NCBI GenBank assembly: GCA_964016875.1
Contig: OZ024724.1
Location: 8,604,501 to 8,668,500, forward strand
DNA from: Fallopia convolvulus
Taxonomy: Eukaryota; Streptophyta; Magnoliopsida; Caryophyllales; Polygonaceae
Length of the DNA stretch: 64,000 bases
Direction: 5' to 3'
This document shows positions 44,106 through 57,804 of the stretch, in pieces. The translations under genes were made by a program, and so were the position numbers. The notes below the pieces were generated by a model. It was not told where the DNA came from, ran no database searches, and saw nothing but the letters and a program-made list of their open reading frames with translations. Each line of letters begins with the position of its first letter. Positions within the stretch are counted from its first letter, which is position 1.

Positions 44106-47100
44106 TTAACTTTTCCAGTACTTAGAAATAAAGGATTGAGCATGGTATGGATGATACTTGTTCTTGATAAAGTTCTCAATACATTTCTTGTATGAAAAAT
44201 CGTGCTTCTGTCCATCAACCGACACCACGTACAAACACCTCGTATCTTGATACTTGCTGTGCTTAGAAACCTATCATTCACATGAAAAATCATGACTAAC
44301 AATCCCATATCAAAATTTTCTTTTTCTGTAATGATTCCTTCATTCTTGCACCAAACAACATTCAGCTATTCATTCTTATCAGTCATCCCTATGTCTAGAA
44401 TTTTCCTAAACAAACCCACAATTCAATCCACATTCAGCTATATGTATATATATTCATTCTAATCAGTCATCCCAACAATTTGATTCTTACCATGATATGA
44501 TGAATTCCGCGTCCCCGTTTCGCATCTCTATCAGGATGGTGAACGAGGACATTGTCCACTATGTATCTTTGGTCTTCTCCGCGGATTGGTTGTCCATCAT
44601 TGTACCTGAAAAATGACAGCCATTAATGATTCAAGACAGTGTAGTAAGTGAATTATCTCGAACAGCAAAGAGATGATACTCAGTAAGCTTTAATTTACCC
44701 TTCTTGGTGCATGATTCTTCTAACAGACTTCATTATTGGCTCAACTTCAGATAGAATACTTTGTTCTTCAGGAGTATAAACCGGTCCATGAGCTCTTGGA
44801 GGCCGATTACGATTGTTGTTCCACGTTCCTCTCGCATGAGACGAACAACCTCTTACAAAATCCGAGCCCTTCTTCATCCATCCACTTGACTGTTCCGGTC
44901 CCCAAGAAGAGTGGCCGCCTCTCCCACTCCCTCTTCCACGTCCGCTTGACTGTTCTGGTCCCAAAGAAGAGTGGGCGCCTCTCCCACGACCACGACCACG
45001 ACCACCACGTCCACCACGAGCAATGTTGTCTGCACCCCTACCTCTACTACCTCTACCCCTGCCTCTACCTCTACCCCTTCCACGTGAGCTTGGTTTCAGC
45101 TCATCAGGTGAAAACCAACCTGAGTCATCTTGAGGTTTGCTCACATTCCAACCAGGAGGAGGACCTTCATAAACAATTTCTATTGGAGTGTACAAATTAT
45201 TATTGTTGTTGTTGTTGTCCTCATTTGCACAACTCCACCCTTGTGCACTTGCAGCTAGAGGCAACTCAAAACTAGGCTCATGGGATTGAGAACTCCAGCC
45301 AAGATTAGTTTTAGTAGCCTTTTTCTTAGCACCAGAGCTCTGCCAAGCATCATATGTGAGGATTTCCACTTCGTCATCTTCAAACACAGCCTTAGAGTCC
45401 TTTGGAGATGGGCATTCCGTCATTTGTTCCTCCTCTTTGTCAAATGTGTCCACATTGCCTCCCAAACAGCCATGATCATCATCCTCTTCACCTTGTGGAG
45501 TTCTTACCAGGTGTAGGAAGTCATAAACATCGATAACCTCCTTTTCTAACGGAGCCTGCAAAGAAACAAAGAAAGAGAGGTTGATGTTTAAAGCACTAGA
45601 TATCAGTTTGGGTGTCATGCATTATCTATATGATTTAATATGCATTATGGGCCTGTTTTGTATTCTTATTAGGAAATCAGGTGTGTTTATGGATATGCTA
45701 ACCAAACAAAACTTAATTTTTTGCTAAATAATGCATAACGGTACCTCTTTTTCATTCCAAAGTATGTCAATTTTTGCACCCGTACCAACTGCCACGGGTT
45801 TACCCCAACAGCATGATGCAACGACACTAGATAAGGAGTCTAGACGACACTTCTCAGCAGCTCTCTCAAAGCACTTTTTGGGGGTCTGATCATAATAAGA
45901 CGAGTTAGTTTTCACTCTTTTCAGCTCAAAAGCCTCATATATGTATAGAATTACAGATGGAAATCAAGAAGAATGTCATACGTATAGGGTGGCTTCAGTA
46001 AAAGGTGCTTGGACAGCTGATGTAGAGTACATAGCCTTGATGCCACTAGTGTTGAAACCAATAAGGTTGCCTGTAGAGGTCATGCTGCTTCCCAGAAGAA
46101 TTAGATGCTCCTTTAGAACACCTTTGGCCACCATTTTCACTGATGTGGAGAGCCTCTGCATAATTTGGTAAGTTCATACAAGACAACTGTAAGGAAACAG
46201 AGTGAAGACCAATAATCTGTTGCATAATTTGCATTACAAACCAAGTATGCAAGTTTATGTGGGCATAAACTGCTAGATTGAGTGAGAGTATGGACAAGTC
46301 CAAACCAAAAAGCACTTGAATTTTGCAAATACCTGAACTGCTTGATCAAAAGCACATAAAATTCCAAGAACTTGCTGGATCTGTTTTACGGCATACGGAA
46401 TCATTCGCCTAGTGTCAATCAAATGAATAACAGGAAGGCAGCAATCTAATGCAATCCTCCAGGCATCACCACTCTTTTTCACTGCTTTGCTGTCGACAAC
46501 AACCTCAATCGCCAACTCGCCAATCTGGCAGTCACTAGATTTTCCCATCCATGCACTTGTGTCTGGATTGACCCAGATTATATTTACTGTGGCAATCCTT
46601 GGGTCACCTGAAATTTCATGCCAGCAAGCTTTCCTAACTCAGTAATTATCACACTCAAAATCATTCTAGGATATTGCTTACAGCTTAAAATAAACAGAAG
46701 ACTTAAGATGCTTTACTTTTAGTCAGCTATACAGTTGAGCAAAACAATGAAAAAGTTCTCAGCAATTCCCTTTACATTCTTTTGGTTAGCCAATAGATTC
46801 CAATCAGAGAAGGGTGAGTAAAGGATAACAACCTTTAACAACTGTGCCCAGGAGAACAGGGCAGATAACATCAGCCATAAAACGGGATGCTTTGTCCAAG
46901 TGAGTATCCCCGGATTCACCAATATCTTGCCAAAAGAAGTTTAAGCACGGCATACCAGAGCATTTGCTTCTGTTACTGAACGGGCAACATTCACTGCCAA
47001 ACAAAATTCAGTTAAAAATACAAGTTGCCACGATTTTAAGAGTTATAAAAAATCTCACAATCTTTAATGCATGAAAATAAATGAAATGATGGTAATTACT

Positions 47101-50100
47101 TATTCAAACATCCAAAGGAGCATAATGGTATAATATAGATGCATTCAGGAAAACATCAGAGACGGTGATTAGCAAATTGTGGAACATAGTTGAGTAGATA
47201 AAAGCAGAGGCAAACCCAAATAATCATACGCTAGCCATGATCCTTAAATAATCAACTTTGACAAAAGACAAAAATCAAGGATATTAATCCCCATGGGACA
47301 AATATTGATAAGCCAATAAGGAGATAAAAGCAATTCAAAAAGGTTCTAAGTCAAAACTTTAATCACTAACTCGTACGATTTAGTATACCAATGATTATGG
47401 CTAGGATATATTTGTGCATATGCATGACTCAATTGAAAGGCATTTAAAAAAACAAACCTGACAGACAAACGTATTTTTCGGAAAAGAGCTAAATTCTTCT
47501 TCTTCCGAAAGGGCTTGATCTTCTCTTCGCATTCATCAAGAATATCACGCATGCTTATATTTGAGGTGTACAGGAAATCCTATATGAAGTATCCATTTGA
47601 GAATTTTGTCATAAGAAAATTACCAAATATTATCAATTTATTCAGAAATATGCAACTCACACCTTGCTTAGATGGATATGGCCAACAAGTCCACTACCTA
47701 GTTCATCGCTTTCAGAAGTAACAGACGGATTCTTGTACCTATTAGCAACATTACATTCTTTTTTTATCAAAAACCGCAACATGTTATTCTAAGGAACGTA
47801 AATGTATGAGAAGAGTTCTGAAAAAGAGCAGTAGGAAAGATGAACAACAGTTTTCAGAGATATAAACATTGTAGACGGATAAGAGATTTAGAGGAAAAAT
47901 AATTCAGAAGAAACACTAACAACATTAAATGACAGAGAAGGGAGAATGAGCAATAAATAATACTTCAATATCTAGCCATGTTTCTTTGCCTCAGCTCACT
48001 CCTGTAAAGTGGTGGGAAGTGGTTCACAGGTAAAGGCAAGAAACAAAAACTTCCTCTAAGATAAGGAAGCAAATAAACTATCTACAATTGTGGGATTCTC
48101 TACATTTTGTAGGAGCCTTTCTTGGAATGAAAGGAGCAAACTAATTCATGCATAGCATTTCACAATCCTTACATAATAGGTTATTCTGATCACATAGAGC
48201 ATTCTAAACAGCAAAATGGTTGGCAGAATAAGGTCTGAGGTCAAACATTATGTTAAGAAATTGGCAACATGTAAACGTATAACTCAAATTAGGTTTATTT
48301 GCAACAAGCTTGGTGCATAAGACAAGCTCCAGCTACATTGAAGATGTTTAGAAACAAAGAGAAATAATTCAACAAGAGAAATCTTTGAAGCCGCTAGGAT
48401 ATTATTTAAAGCCGTAAATGCATAACTTACTCAATCAGGAATTCTACTGCAGCATCCCTAAGGCTAACATTCTTCAACAGATTCTTCACAGCACATGATG
48501 CATTCTCTCTACAAAACTTTCTACCACATTCACAGCTACTCAAATATAGTATGACTCGACGGTCTGTCGTATCATTCTTGAACGTAACATTACAGAAAAG
48601 TATTTCCTGCAGAGGGAAGCAAGACAAAGGGATTAACAAAGAAGAATAAAGAATTTGTCAATTCAAGAAGAGTTTTTAACTAACAAGGATTGAAAGGAAA
48701 TACACGCAACGCAAAATTCATTGTTTAAAAGACAAGCAATCAAAATAATACCTTCATTGTGTCCCAAGAAGAATTACTACTTGGAGACGAATCAAGAACA
48801 GCCTTGTAGGCAGGATTAGACATGGCAGTTGCCGCTAAAACACCAACAGGTTCCCCTGGAGGGAACAAACTCTGAGATTTTTCACCATGCCCCCCATATT
48901 CAAATTGAATGATGGAGTTACTGCTGACATTCCTGACAGTGCCATCATAGCATATAGCAACGTCTCTGAGGATTGCCATGAGATTTTTAAATAAAGTCCC
49001 TGGCTCAGCCAACCCTCTTGAGGAACGGACTATGACCTCTCTACTAGCAATGCAATGAACTAGCTCCTCATAGGGGTCTAATCCCTGGAAAAATGCCCCC
49101 TTTACAAGACCAAACTCCTCACATGGGAAATCATCGCGAAGCGGATACTTCTGATGGAAAAGGCGAGCCATGTCATCAACCAAGATTTTAGAATAGAACT
49201 TTCCCCTATCATTCAGCTGTATACCAAGAAAGCCTATCTGCTGTACAATCTTATTGATAGCTGACTCACTCTTAGAGTCGATCATACTTCCAAGAGCAGA
49301 TGATGTTAGAGTGAATGCCACCACAGGTCTTTTTAAATGTCGAAGGTTGCTCTCAATTTGCCGCTCAACTAACTCATTGTAGGAGGCCTTAAGTTGAAAC
49401 AGCAATGCTGAAACATCTTGAATCTGTCCATGTATCTCCCCAAGCAATGTAGGGGGGATGATAAAATCTTCCAAGGAAACACTGTGACCCTCAGAATACA
49501 AGTTTTCCATCAGCAAGGGTAGTAGAGAGTCAAAGAAATGAAGAGCTTCAGTGGGTCCTTTCTCAAACACTATGGACGTGACAATCTCATCTAGCATGGA
49601 CTGCATCGCATCCCTATTGAAATCTACCTTGATAATTTCACTTTTCTGGATCAAATGTCGATCTCCAGAGCAATGAAACTGAGCAGGAAACGTTGTCTGA
49701 AGTATCTGCAAAGCAGTCCAGGAAGCAACAGAGGTACTCCCCTTTTCTATTGCAGGTGGGGGTAATGGATGTCTAGCAAACATACTTAGCTGCTGTGCCG
49801 ATGATTTGTTAAAAAAATATTCCTTGAACATCTTTTTTAAAGATAACAAAGCATCAGTACATAGCTGCAAGTTCAAGTTACCCGTATGTGAGCTTAGCAA
49901 CTGCTTCTCTACTGAGAACAACTCCAAAACCTCAGCTCTGGCAGCTAGTGACTGAGGATAGAATATGTGGACACAATCACCATCAAAGTCTGCTCCCAAA
50001 GGCCCACAGATGAGAGGGTTGATTTTAACCGTGTGATCCTCATGGATATAGACACGCAATGCCTGCAGAGAGTGTTTGTGTGTCGTCGGAGGCCTATTAA

Positions 50101-53100
50101 TAAAGACAATGTCTCCATCCATGATTTTTCGTTGTACAACCTGACCTGGCTTTAGAAAAGTATGGCCCTTGGATCCTTCCTTGAGAGAATAAGCTGAGTC
50201 ACCATCTCTAAAGGAAAGGCAATGTTTTTTATCTACTAAAGATTGCAAAAACTTGATGTTGTGGATGTTGACTTTTTCATCAAGGGTGATCCTTTGTGCA
50301 ATCTCTGAGGGCAATCCAATCTCATCCACCCTTTTGTATGTGTCACCAGTAATTACACTGCGAGATGAAGAGCCTGATCCTTTGCTGATAAAGAGTGTTC
50401 TCATTTTCTCAAGCCAAGCCTTTGGAGCAGTCTTGCTAGCCTCTTTGATTGCTCCATAAGGTTTGCCCACTTCATTAGATGCCTTTTGATAGAGAAGGGA
50501 AAGAGACAGAAAAAGGCCATAGCAATGAAGAAATAAGAATCAGATGCAAAGAAAGGAAAGAGGAGAGGTACATCACACTACTATTAAATTGATCTACAAT
50601 GGTTGACAAACAGAAGCATTGAAGGCTAACTAGTACTCTGTACACAGTAAACCATAGTAGCTTTCCTAATTCAAGGAAGACTCAAAGTTATTGTAACATG
50701 ATAAATAAGAGAGAAAAGCCTAAGTAGTGAATATCTTCCAAATAACTAAAATGCCATATAATTTTTCTAAAACAGTACATTCATCTTTCCATTTCTGCTA
50801 GCACCTACAGATGAGCAAACTATCACACATATAGGTAGTTGGCACCAAACACATTGGGACATCACTCTACATACACCATCTGCACAATGAAACTCATAAA
50901 GCATATCCCCAACAGCTAGTTACTACAGAAAAGAACTGCGTCAGATTAATAGTACTCAAGCATCCCCCACATCTATGAAAGCTAACCATCCAGTGAATTT
51001 ACAGAAAAGAAACTCTATATTATTTTTTAAAAGACATGACTACAAATCATGATAGATACAATAAAAATGTATGCAGATAAGTTAGCAAGTAATACCGTCC
51101 CAACTCCCCTAACTTGAAGATACTGTGAAACTGCCACTTGCAGTTCATTTGTCACCGCTTCATCTGATTCAAAAATCTGTTCAGCGGGTCTTGTACTCTT
51201 AATTATCTCAATTTGCTTCAAGACCTTCTTCAACATCGTGGAAGCTGCATCCTGTAAAACAGAATGTGAACAAGCATCAGTATCTCATAACAAAAATACA
51301 TCCTAGTAAAGCATCACATTTAATTTGAAAGTGATAATCCCGAGCTTTAAGACACAAACATGGATGAGAATTAAGCTAGTGTCAGAAGTATGAATGTGAC
51401 TCACATTGGACATCACACTAACCCCATCCGAGATGTCGGGGACTGATAAACAATTTGGAGGAACAGGTAAAGAACGCAAAATGTATCCCTCCTGAGGGAA
51501 ATGGCCTTTCTTAGCAAGCTTCTTCTTTGTTCGATCAGGCAATTCTTCCAAAATAGCAAGCACCTGATGAAAAATGGCCATGCATCAAAACAAGAGGCAA
51601 CCACAAATCATTGTTCTGGGTCGGGGTCTAGCCTAAAATATCCTATTAGAGTTTTGAATTGAGAGTTCAGATTGAGATGATAATATCAATTTGAGTAATT
51701 GATATTTTTGAATTACCAAATTATGATGGCAAATAGATAGAAAAGCACAAAATCCTATCAAACATGTTATAATTTGACAATGGCAATATGCAAGCCCCCT
51801 TCATGGAGTGACATCGCAAACTCGTCTATAAATCTGAAAGATTTTACGCCCCCCCCCACCCCCCCACCCCCCACCCACCCCCCACCCCACCCTTGTGTAC
51901 TCTTTTCGACCAAAAAAATTGACGATGGCTATCATAGTTTTACACATCTTTTGACATTAGGTAACAGAGTAACAGTGTATTGGAGAACAACTGAGGGTGT
52001 GTTTTTTCCAAGTTATCCTCTAATGTGTAGTTTTATATGATTTTTAATATAACAGGTGGTTTTCTTTGAAACACAATAATCAATAATGAAGGCTTGTTTT
52101 ACCCAAGTAACCCTAACATAAGAACACGTATGAAGAAGTGAACAACAATATAGTACAAATTCCACGGTTAGGCAGACTTGGACTAACTGAAAGTGCAATG
52201 TGATGCTAGAACTGAAACATTTATGAAGCACAGAGAGGAAATGCCATAACCCTTAAGCCGAGCATTGAGATTCTGATCATCCTTAACATACCTCTGAGGG
52301 AAGCAATGTTCTTAAATGACCTTCTCCATAACTGTATCCATATTTTTCCAGAAACCTCCAGATTCCATTTGGAATATTTGACCTGCTGGGTAATTTGAGT
52401 TGTATGAAAGATGCTCCATCTCTCGTCTTCCTCTCCTTGACTGTTATATGAGAGATCTCCTGCAGGATGTAGTCAAGATCATGATAACATTCCTTATCAT
52501 AATAACATTCTTTCCCTTTCTCTAGATATATAGAAGTAGATCCAACGACCCAAAAACAGTCTCACATAAACATCTCTGTACATTCAGTTTACCTCGCAGC
52601 ATGCAAACAATTGTTCGAACCCAGTGCTGTTCTTCCTCGACAACTGAAAGAAAAAAGAAGTTAAGATAAGCACAAGTTGTTGTATAATGCAACAGCTGCA
52701 TATAATCAGATGAAAATAATAAAGAAAGAGACAGCTTTAGACAAGAAGAAGAAGAAGAAGAAGAAGAAGAAGAAGAAGAAGAAAGAAATGATCAATGCGA
52801 CGGTGCAATATGCAGCTACTCAAAGCAAAAGATAACCTTTGATCCTAGACAAAATCTCAATATCAAACACTTCATTCAGCACCTTTATTGAACATCTGAA
52901 CTATGTTGGGACCATCTAAGGATTTACCCATAGCAACTAAAACCCAATACTACAAAAATAATACCATTTTGATTCTCTGAATACAATAGACATCTTAGTA
53001 TATGCCCATTATCTAGTTCACTTATCTCTTATCCACTATAACTAAGGCATTAATACTGCCACAAATTACAGATATTGAACTACCAATGAAGTCTTAACAA

Positions 53101-54097
53101 AAACTTTCTCTAAAAATGTTCCAGGATTATATCATGGGGCAACAATACAGTCAGCAGAAAAATGGTTCCTGAGACATTATAAATTTGCAATGAATAATCA
53201 AAAGAATCAAACTATAGTGATATACCTTATTGCCCTTAAACTTCAGACATTTCAAGCACAGCAAGCTTAGCATCTGCCTCAGCTCAACAACATGGCAAGG
53301 ATGGTATATTGGAACAGGTAGTTCAATAAATCCAAAATGACCTGAATATAACAAGTTTTATGATAAAGAAAATCTTCCAAATCCATATCAAAATTGACCC
53401 ATAAATAGGAGTTTTTTAAACAGAAACAGGAATTAATAAAAGTGACATGAAAAAGAAAGTTTTGTAGGTTCACAAACCTTCACAGTTTTGAGGTTCAGAA
53501 GCACCACATGACTCGCACTTCCCTGTTTCCAAGGGGAGCCCAAGGAAAGGATTTGCAAGCTGACTGGCATGGCTGATAGGACACTCATTTATGGATGATG
53601 TACTCTGCACAAAATTAGATCTTATTACTCAGTTCCACTCAGTACGAAATAGAAATCAACATTATAAGACAATGTGAAAAGAAGATTGTTCTGCTGATGT
53701 GCTATTGCTACACAAAAGAAAACTCGACGAAAGAATTCAAGAAAAGATTCTGATTTATTCCGAAAAATATGGGGACTAAATGTGGATGATGGGCATATCA
53801 CGCTGTGGCCTCTAGAAATATATAAGATAAGTGTATAGGCATTTAGCCTTGGCCACAAAGTTGGTTGCTATGCTGGCGTTTGTACATCAATTCCTGGCTC
53901 TGTGCTTAAGATAAGATTGAATCCAGATTTTAGTTATAATATTGGAGCTCTCAACATTGTCTACCAGTCAAAACATTTAGTATCCATTAACATCAATGTA
54001 GCAGTAGCACATAAATGCTTACAAATGCCTCATGAGTTGCCAAGAAAAACTTAATTCCTGTAATCTCCCCGTCATATGTTTGTGTGCTCTCCTCCAT
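44106..54097 (-). CDS. NRPE1: DNA-directed RNA polymerase V largest subunit
   Basis: Eighteen exons: 54023-54097, 53478-53604, 53226-53341, 52593-52643, 52292-52459, 51405-51563, 51096-51251, 48752-50482, 48431-48606, 47663-47738, 47458-47579, 46833-46993, 46333-46607, 45982-46155, 45745-45885, 44699-45555, 44491-44605, 44106-44270. All junctions are GT/AG and in phase: 4,845 nt, 1,614 residues. N-terminus MEESTQTYDGEITGI; zinc residues in GKCESCGA and CEGHFGFIEL. Metal A motif DFDGD, about residues 449-453, followed by CVHIFYPQSL as in NRPE1, not NRPD1. The tail has six GW/WG pairs (about residues 1240-1500), an RG-rich run, and a final DeCL/DUF3223 domain (YNDGQPIRGEDQRYIVDNV ... CLYVVSVDGQKHDFSYKK). 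Known role: scaffold transcription recruiting AGO4-type siRNA complexes. It is shorter than Arabidopsis NRPE1 because of a compact tail. An AG before the ATG suggests a 5' UTR intron. Confidence 0.95.
51849..51891 (+). repeat. C-rich (CCCCCCA)n tract in an NRPE1 intron
   Basis: 43 bp of C with occasional A, between exons 5 and 6. It is G-rich on the transcribed-RNA strand. Confidence 0.85.
52744..52784 (+). repeat. (GAA)n microsatellite in an NRPE1 intron
   Basis: About 13 GAA repeats in the intron between exons 3 and 4. They read TTC in the transcript. Confidence 0.9.
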
Positions 54098-55770
54098 TTC
54101 CCTAAAATAATAAGCAATAATGAACGCATTAAAAACAAATGGCCTGACATAATTACCCTTTCTTTAGAAAACAAACGAGAAAATCTCATTTCTACTTTCT
54201 TTAGAAAACAATGATCCGAAGTGGGAAAAAAAATACTACTCCATTTCACATGGTCTGACATAATTACCCTTCCATAAATATAACATTAAAATTTTAAAAA
54301 AAAGGAAGGGAAATTAATTAAGAGTGAAGAAGACAGAACAACGACATGAGCGGAGCTCAGGCCGGCAAGGTCGATCCCGTGGCCGTCGGTGTTCGTCTTC
54401 TTCTTGGTACGAGTGTGGCAGAGAGAAACCAGATATGCGGGGTATGAGTAGCCAGGTTGTGGGAGCTGGAAGGAACCGCCGGTCGGAGCCAAGGCAAGTC
54501 GGAGAAGACCAATCGAAGAAGAAGCAGAGGGGGCTTAAAGAAAAAAGAGGCGTTAAAGGAGGAAAGGAACGTTTGTAACCCAAAAAGCCAGCACCTTTTC
54601 ACTCTCACAAACCCCAAATCACCATAATCCATCCAAACAAAGCACAGAAAATTTTTATACATGATCTCCATTACCACATGATTTACAAGAAAAACCCTTC
54701 AATCACAAACAACGGACTTCAAAACAAAATGAAAGCAGATGAAGGAACGCAAAATTGAAATAAAATACATAGTGCATCCGGATATATACGTATGATCATA
54801 AGATATACAAAGTCCTAAAAATGTACGTAGATGCGAGTGAAAGCATTACCAGTTTACCACCACGCGAAGTTCAACAGGTAGAAGAAAAGGTGACCTCGCC
54901 GACTAAGGATCTAGCGTAACAGAACGACCACCGGAACAAAAAATGCTGCAAAAAACAGAGGTGAGGTTAAACCCTTGGTGAATGGCGATGGACACGACCC
55001 AAAAGGAAGAAGTCAAAGGAAAGTCGTAAATCATAATAATATTTGAAAAACAACCGATAATCAATGAAGATTTAAGAGAAAGATGCCAACTTTGGATATG
55101 CGAAATTCAAGCCCCTCTCTTGGATAGTTTGGATGTCGATATGGGAAATTGGGTATGTTCAGACACTCTCCTCTTAATATAAATGGAGATGGGGGTCTGG
55201 CAAGGAAAAAACCGTACAAGTTTTCAGAGCAATAATTGTTTCAGATTACATTTGCGATTTGGGATTCGGGTAGGAATCTTTTTGCACACCTGAATTTGTT
55301 GTATTTTGGAGTAGCCGGTAGCGTTCTTTTTCACTTGTCTGGGCTCGGATTTTTTTTGTCTTCTTCTACATTTTGTTCTAGCTCGTTCGGAATAAATTCA
55401 TAATTGTTGAATGTAATATTTTTTTAATAAGGTTTGAATTTCGATACCAAACAAACTTGGTAAATCGAGAGGCCGTAAAAACGGAAGCCGAAAACGATAA
55501 GAGAATCTAAAGTAAGCAAGATAAGCTAAAAATGTACAAATTCCCGCGAAAAAGAATTATGAAGAGTTTGAGACTGAGGTGAGCAAAGCACTAAGAATAG
55601 CGTCGCAGGCAACATGTCAATCTCATATGGGCGTGCAAAATGGATAATTGACGTTCCCTCCATTGAAATGAAGGATCTCCAAAAGCCCTAAAGCACCAAG
55701 CAACATGGCCCAATACAACTCGGCCCAATATCAAACTCAACTCCAATTACTCGGAAAATAAGTACATTAA
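54098..55770. other. NRPE1 upstream region
   Basis: It should hold the NRPE1 promoter and 5' UTR. An acceptor-like TTTTAG lies just before the ATG. A donor-like GTGGTG/GTAAACT near 54860-54875 (minus strand) could end a leader exon starting near 54950. The GC-richer block at 54320-54570 has short frames on both strands (one minus frame starts MAPTGGSFQLPQPG), none recognised. No other gene is supported. Confidence 0.35.
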
Positions 55771-56314
55771 GGCTCCGTTCGGTAAATATAGCTGGAGCTG
55801 AAGCTGGATATGTAGTTGGAGCTGAATATGTAGCTGGAACTGGATTTAAGAAGGAAAAAAGCTAGTTTCCTGTTCGATATTACAAGCTGAATAATATGTA
55901 AAATTACCAAAATGGGTATTATTAATTTATGAAAGAATTTGGTAAAAGGACAGAAATAATCAACCTATTTAGGCGTTTGTAATCCAAACATATTTTTTTA
56001 GATTTTTGTTAAGTATAAAAACCCCATTTATTTATTCTCTCGCCTCCCTCTCTCCTCTGGTTTCGCTCTCGGTGGTTTTCTCCCTGACCAGATATGATTT
56101 ATTGTTTTTCGCTTTCGCCTTCGACGAAATCCTTCACCTCCTCAGTAATCGACAACCTCCACTGTCGAATCTTGACGTCGTCGTCCAATCGATGCCATCG
56201 GTGGCCGCAGCAGACCGGGAAGGAGCGTCGGATCACTTGCATCCGATCGAGGGCGGTTAATCGGACGCCACTTCGCCATCATCTGGATCTCCTTTTGCTT
56301 ATTCAGGCGGTTAA

Positions 56315-56438
56315 TTCCTCCGGGATCCGTTCACCAGGCTTCAGATTGGCGGCCTTGAGTTCAAGGAGAAGGCTCTCCAGTCCCTCGTTCAGCTTCTTAA
56401 CGACGATGACAAGGCTTCCTTTCTCGTCGCTAATGAAG
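56315..56438 (+). pseudogene. possible armadillo-type protein exon fragment
   Basis: The frame after an acceptor-like ATTCAG reads RLQIGGLEFKEKALQSLVQL and then LNDDDKASFLVANEG. It ends at a donor-like AAG/GTAATG. The amphipathic, Leu-rich pattern resembles N-terminal segments of plant armadillo-repeat proteins. No neighbouring exon continues it. Identification is tentative. Confidence 0.3.
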
Positions 56439-56793
56439 GTAATGTCCGATACTAGATCTTATGAAGTGGTTCTGGTTTGATCAGTTCATGTGTTCTCACC
56501 AGGCTTCAGATTGGACTTCCATTGATTAATAGTTGATCCATTTGGTGATGAAAAGCTCATTAATCTTTACAAATATTTACTCTTGTTAATTACAATGGAG
56601 GAGGAGGGGGATTAGGTGGGGTTGCTCATAAATTAGCTGATGAAAGCACTGTCATTAGAAACTAGAGTTCAAAAAAGCTGATGGAGCTATTACTTGTAAA
56701 GGCAATTAATTCGATCTCTTAAATGGTTAATTTTGGATAGATAATCTGAATTAATGGTTATTAATACTTTATGATGATGATGTAATTTTACAG

Positions 56794-56936
56794 TGGTTGT
56801 TTTCTGGGGAGCTGGAGAGAAACGGAAAGTGGAGGAGATTGAGGTGGATGCACCTAAATCTTTTGATGTTCGAATCAATATGATTTATGCAAGTGTTTGC
56901 CACACTGATATCTTGATTATGAAAGGATATCCAGCA
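56794..56936 (+). pseudogene. alcohol dehydrogenase-like exon fragment
   Basis: A single exon between TTTTACAG and CA/GTAAGT reads VVFWGAGEKRKVEEIEVDAP then RINMIYASVCHTDILIMKGY. This is the N-terminal GroES-like part of plant zinc ADH-like proteins, with the zinc-ligand Cys in CHTD. About 100 bp later a decayed continuation, FPRVMG, can be seen. No coenzyme-binding exons follow before transposon sequence. It is a captured or stranded gene fragment, not a working ADH. Confidence 0.7.
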
Positions 56937-57297
56937 GTAAGTTGCTCTCTAACTAATTTTTATATGATCAATTATTGCATTGATTCAAATTATGCAGTTT
57001 GATTGATGGGTCTGTGTCAAATCTCATCTTCCTCTTTCATCCTAATGCTTTCCCTAGAGTCATGGGTGCAAGGTGATGTGTTTGATAGTAATATCTTTAA
57101 TTGGTGAATTTGGTTTATATATTTTAAAATCTGTTGCATTATATATATGTAGATTTTAGTGGCTGCAAGAATATTCATTTTCCATGATCAAAAGAAAATT
57201 AACAAAGTAGTGGATCTATTTATTGCTTTGGAGTATTACTAGAATACATGGTGGTGACTGGTGACATCTATATATTTAAATACGCAGAAATGTTGTA

Positions 57298-57550
57298 CTC
57301 TCTCCGTTTCACAATACATGTTCTTAAAGATTTTTTTGTTTGTTTCAAAATAAATGTTCATATACAATTTTTTATCTATTTATACCCCTAGAGTATACCC
57401 CACATTAATTAAGTACTACACTTCTCCCAAAACAATCATGGATAATTGAGAGAAAAAGAAAAATATTTAATAGGGGTAATTTGGGAACAAAAAAATTTCC
57501 TTAATATGTGTGAATTTTGTCTAATAACATGTATTGTGAAACAGAGGGAG
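57298..57550. mobile_element. Stowaway-type MITE, 253 bp
   Basis: Inverted ends CTCTCTCCGTTTCACAATAC and (reverse complement) CTCCCTCTGTTTCACAATAC, flanked by TA at 57296-57297 and 57551-57552. Nested in the 55.8-60.1 kb element. Confidence 0.88.
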
Positions 57551-57804
57551 TAGTTATTAAATATTTTAGACCATTCTTCCATGTTTTTATATTTGGTACA
57601 ACATTCTAACAACTGTGTACTAGTGATGATAGTTTCTAAAGTACTCCTATTATTGTTTGTAAATTATAATCCTTTAATTGAAATTGAAAGATAATGTTGG
57701 TTAGCCTATTAGTTTAAATGGTAGATCAATGTGTTTAATGTATAATGATGTGGGTTCAAATTTCACATAGGCTTACTAATAATCTTTGAATGTATTTTTT
57801 GTGA

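Noticed and set aside
44736..45275. 179-residue plus-strand frame
   Set aside because: Antisense shadow of the RG-rich NRPE1 tail exon.
48752..50482. NRPD1 (Pol IV) rather than NRPE1
   Set aside because: The CVHIFYPQSL after the metal motif, the GW/WG tail and the order of tail domains fit NRPE1.
54286..54677. Separate small gene upstream of NRPE1 on the minus strand
   Set aside because: Overlapping frames without known domains. More likely leader or promoter sequence of NRPE1.
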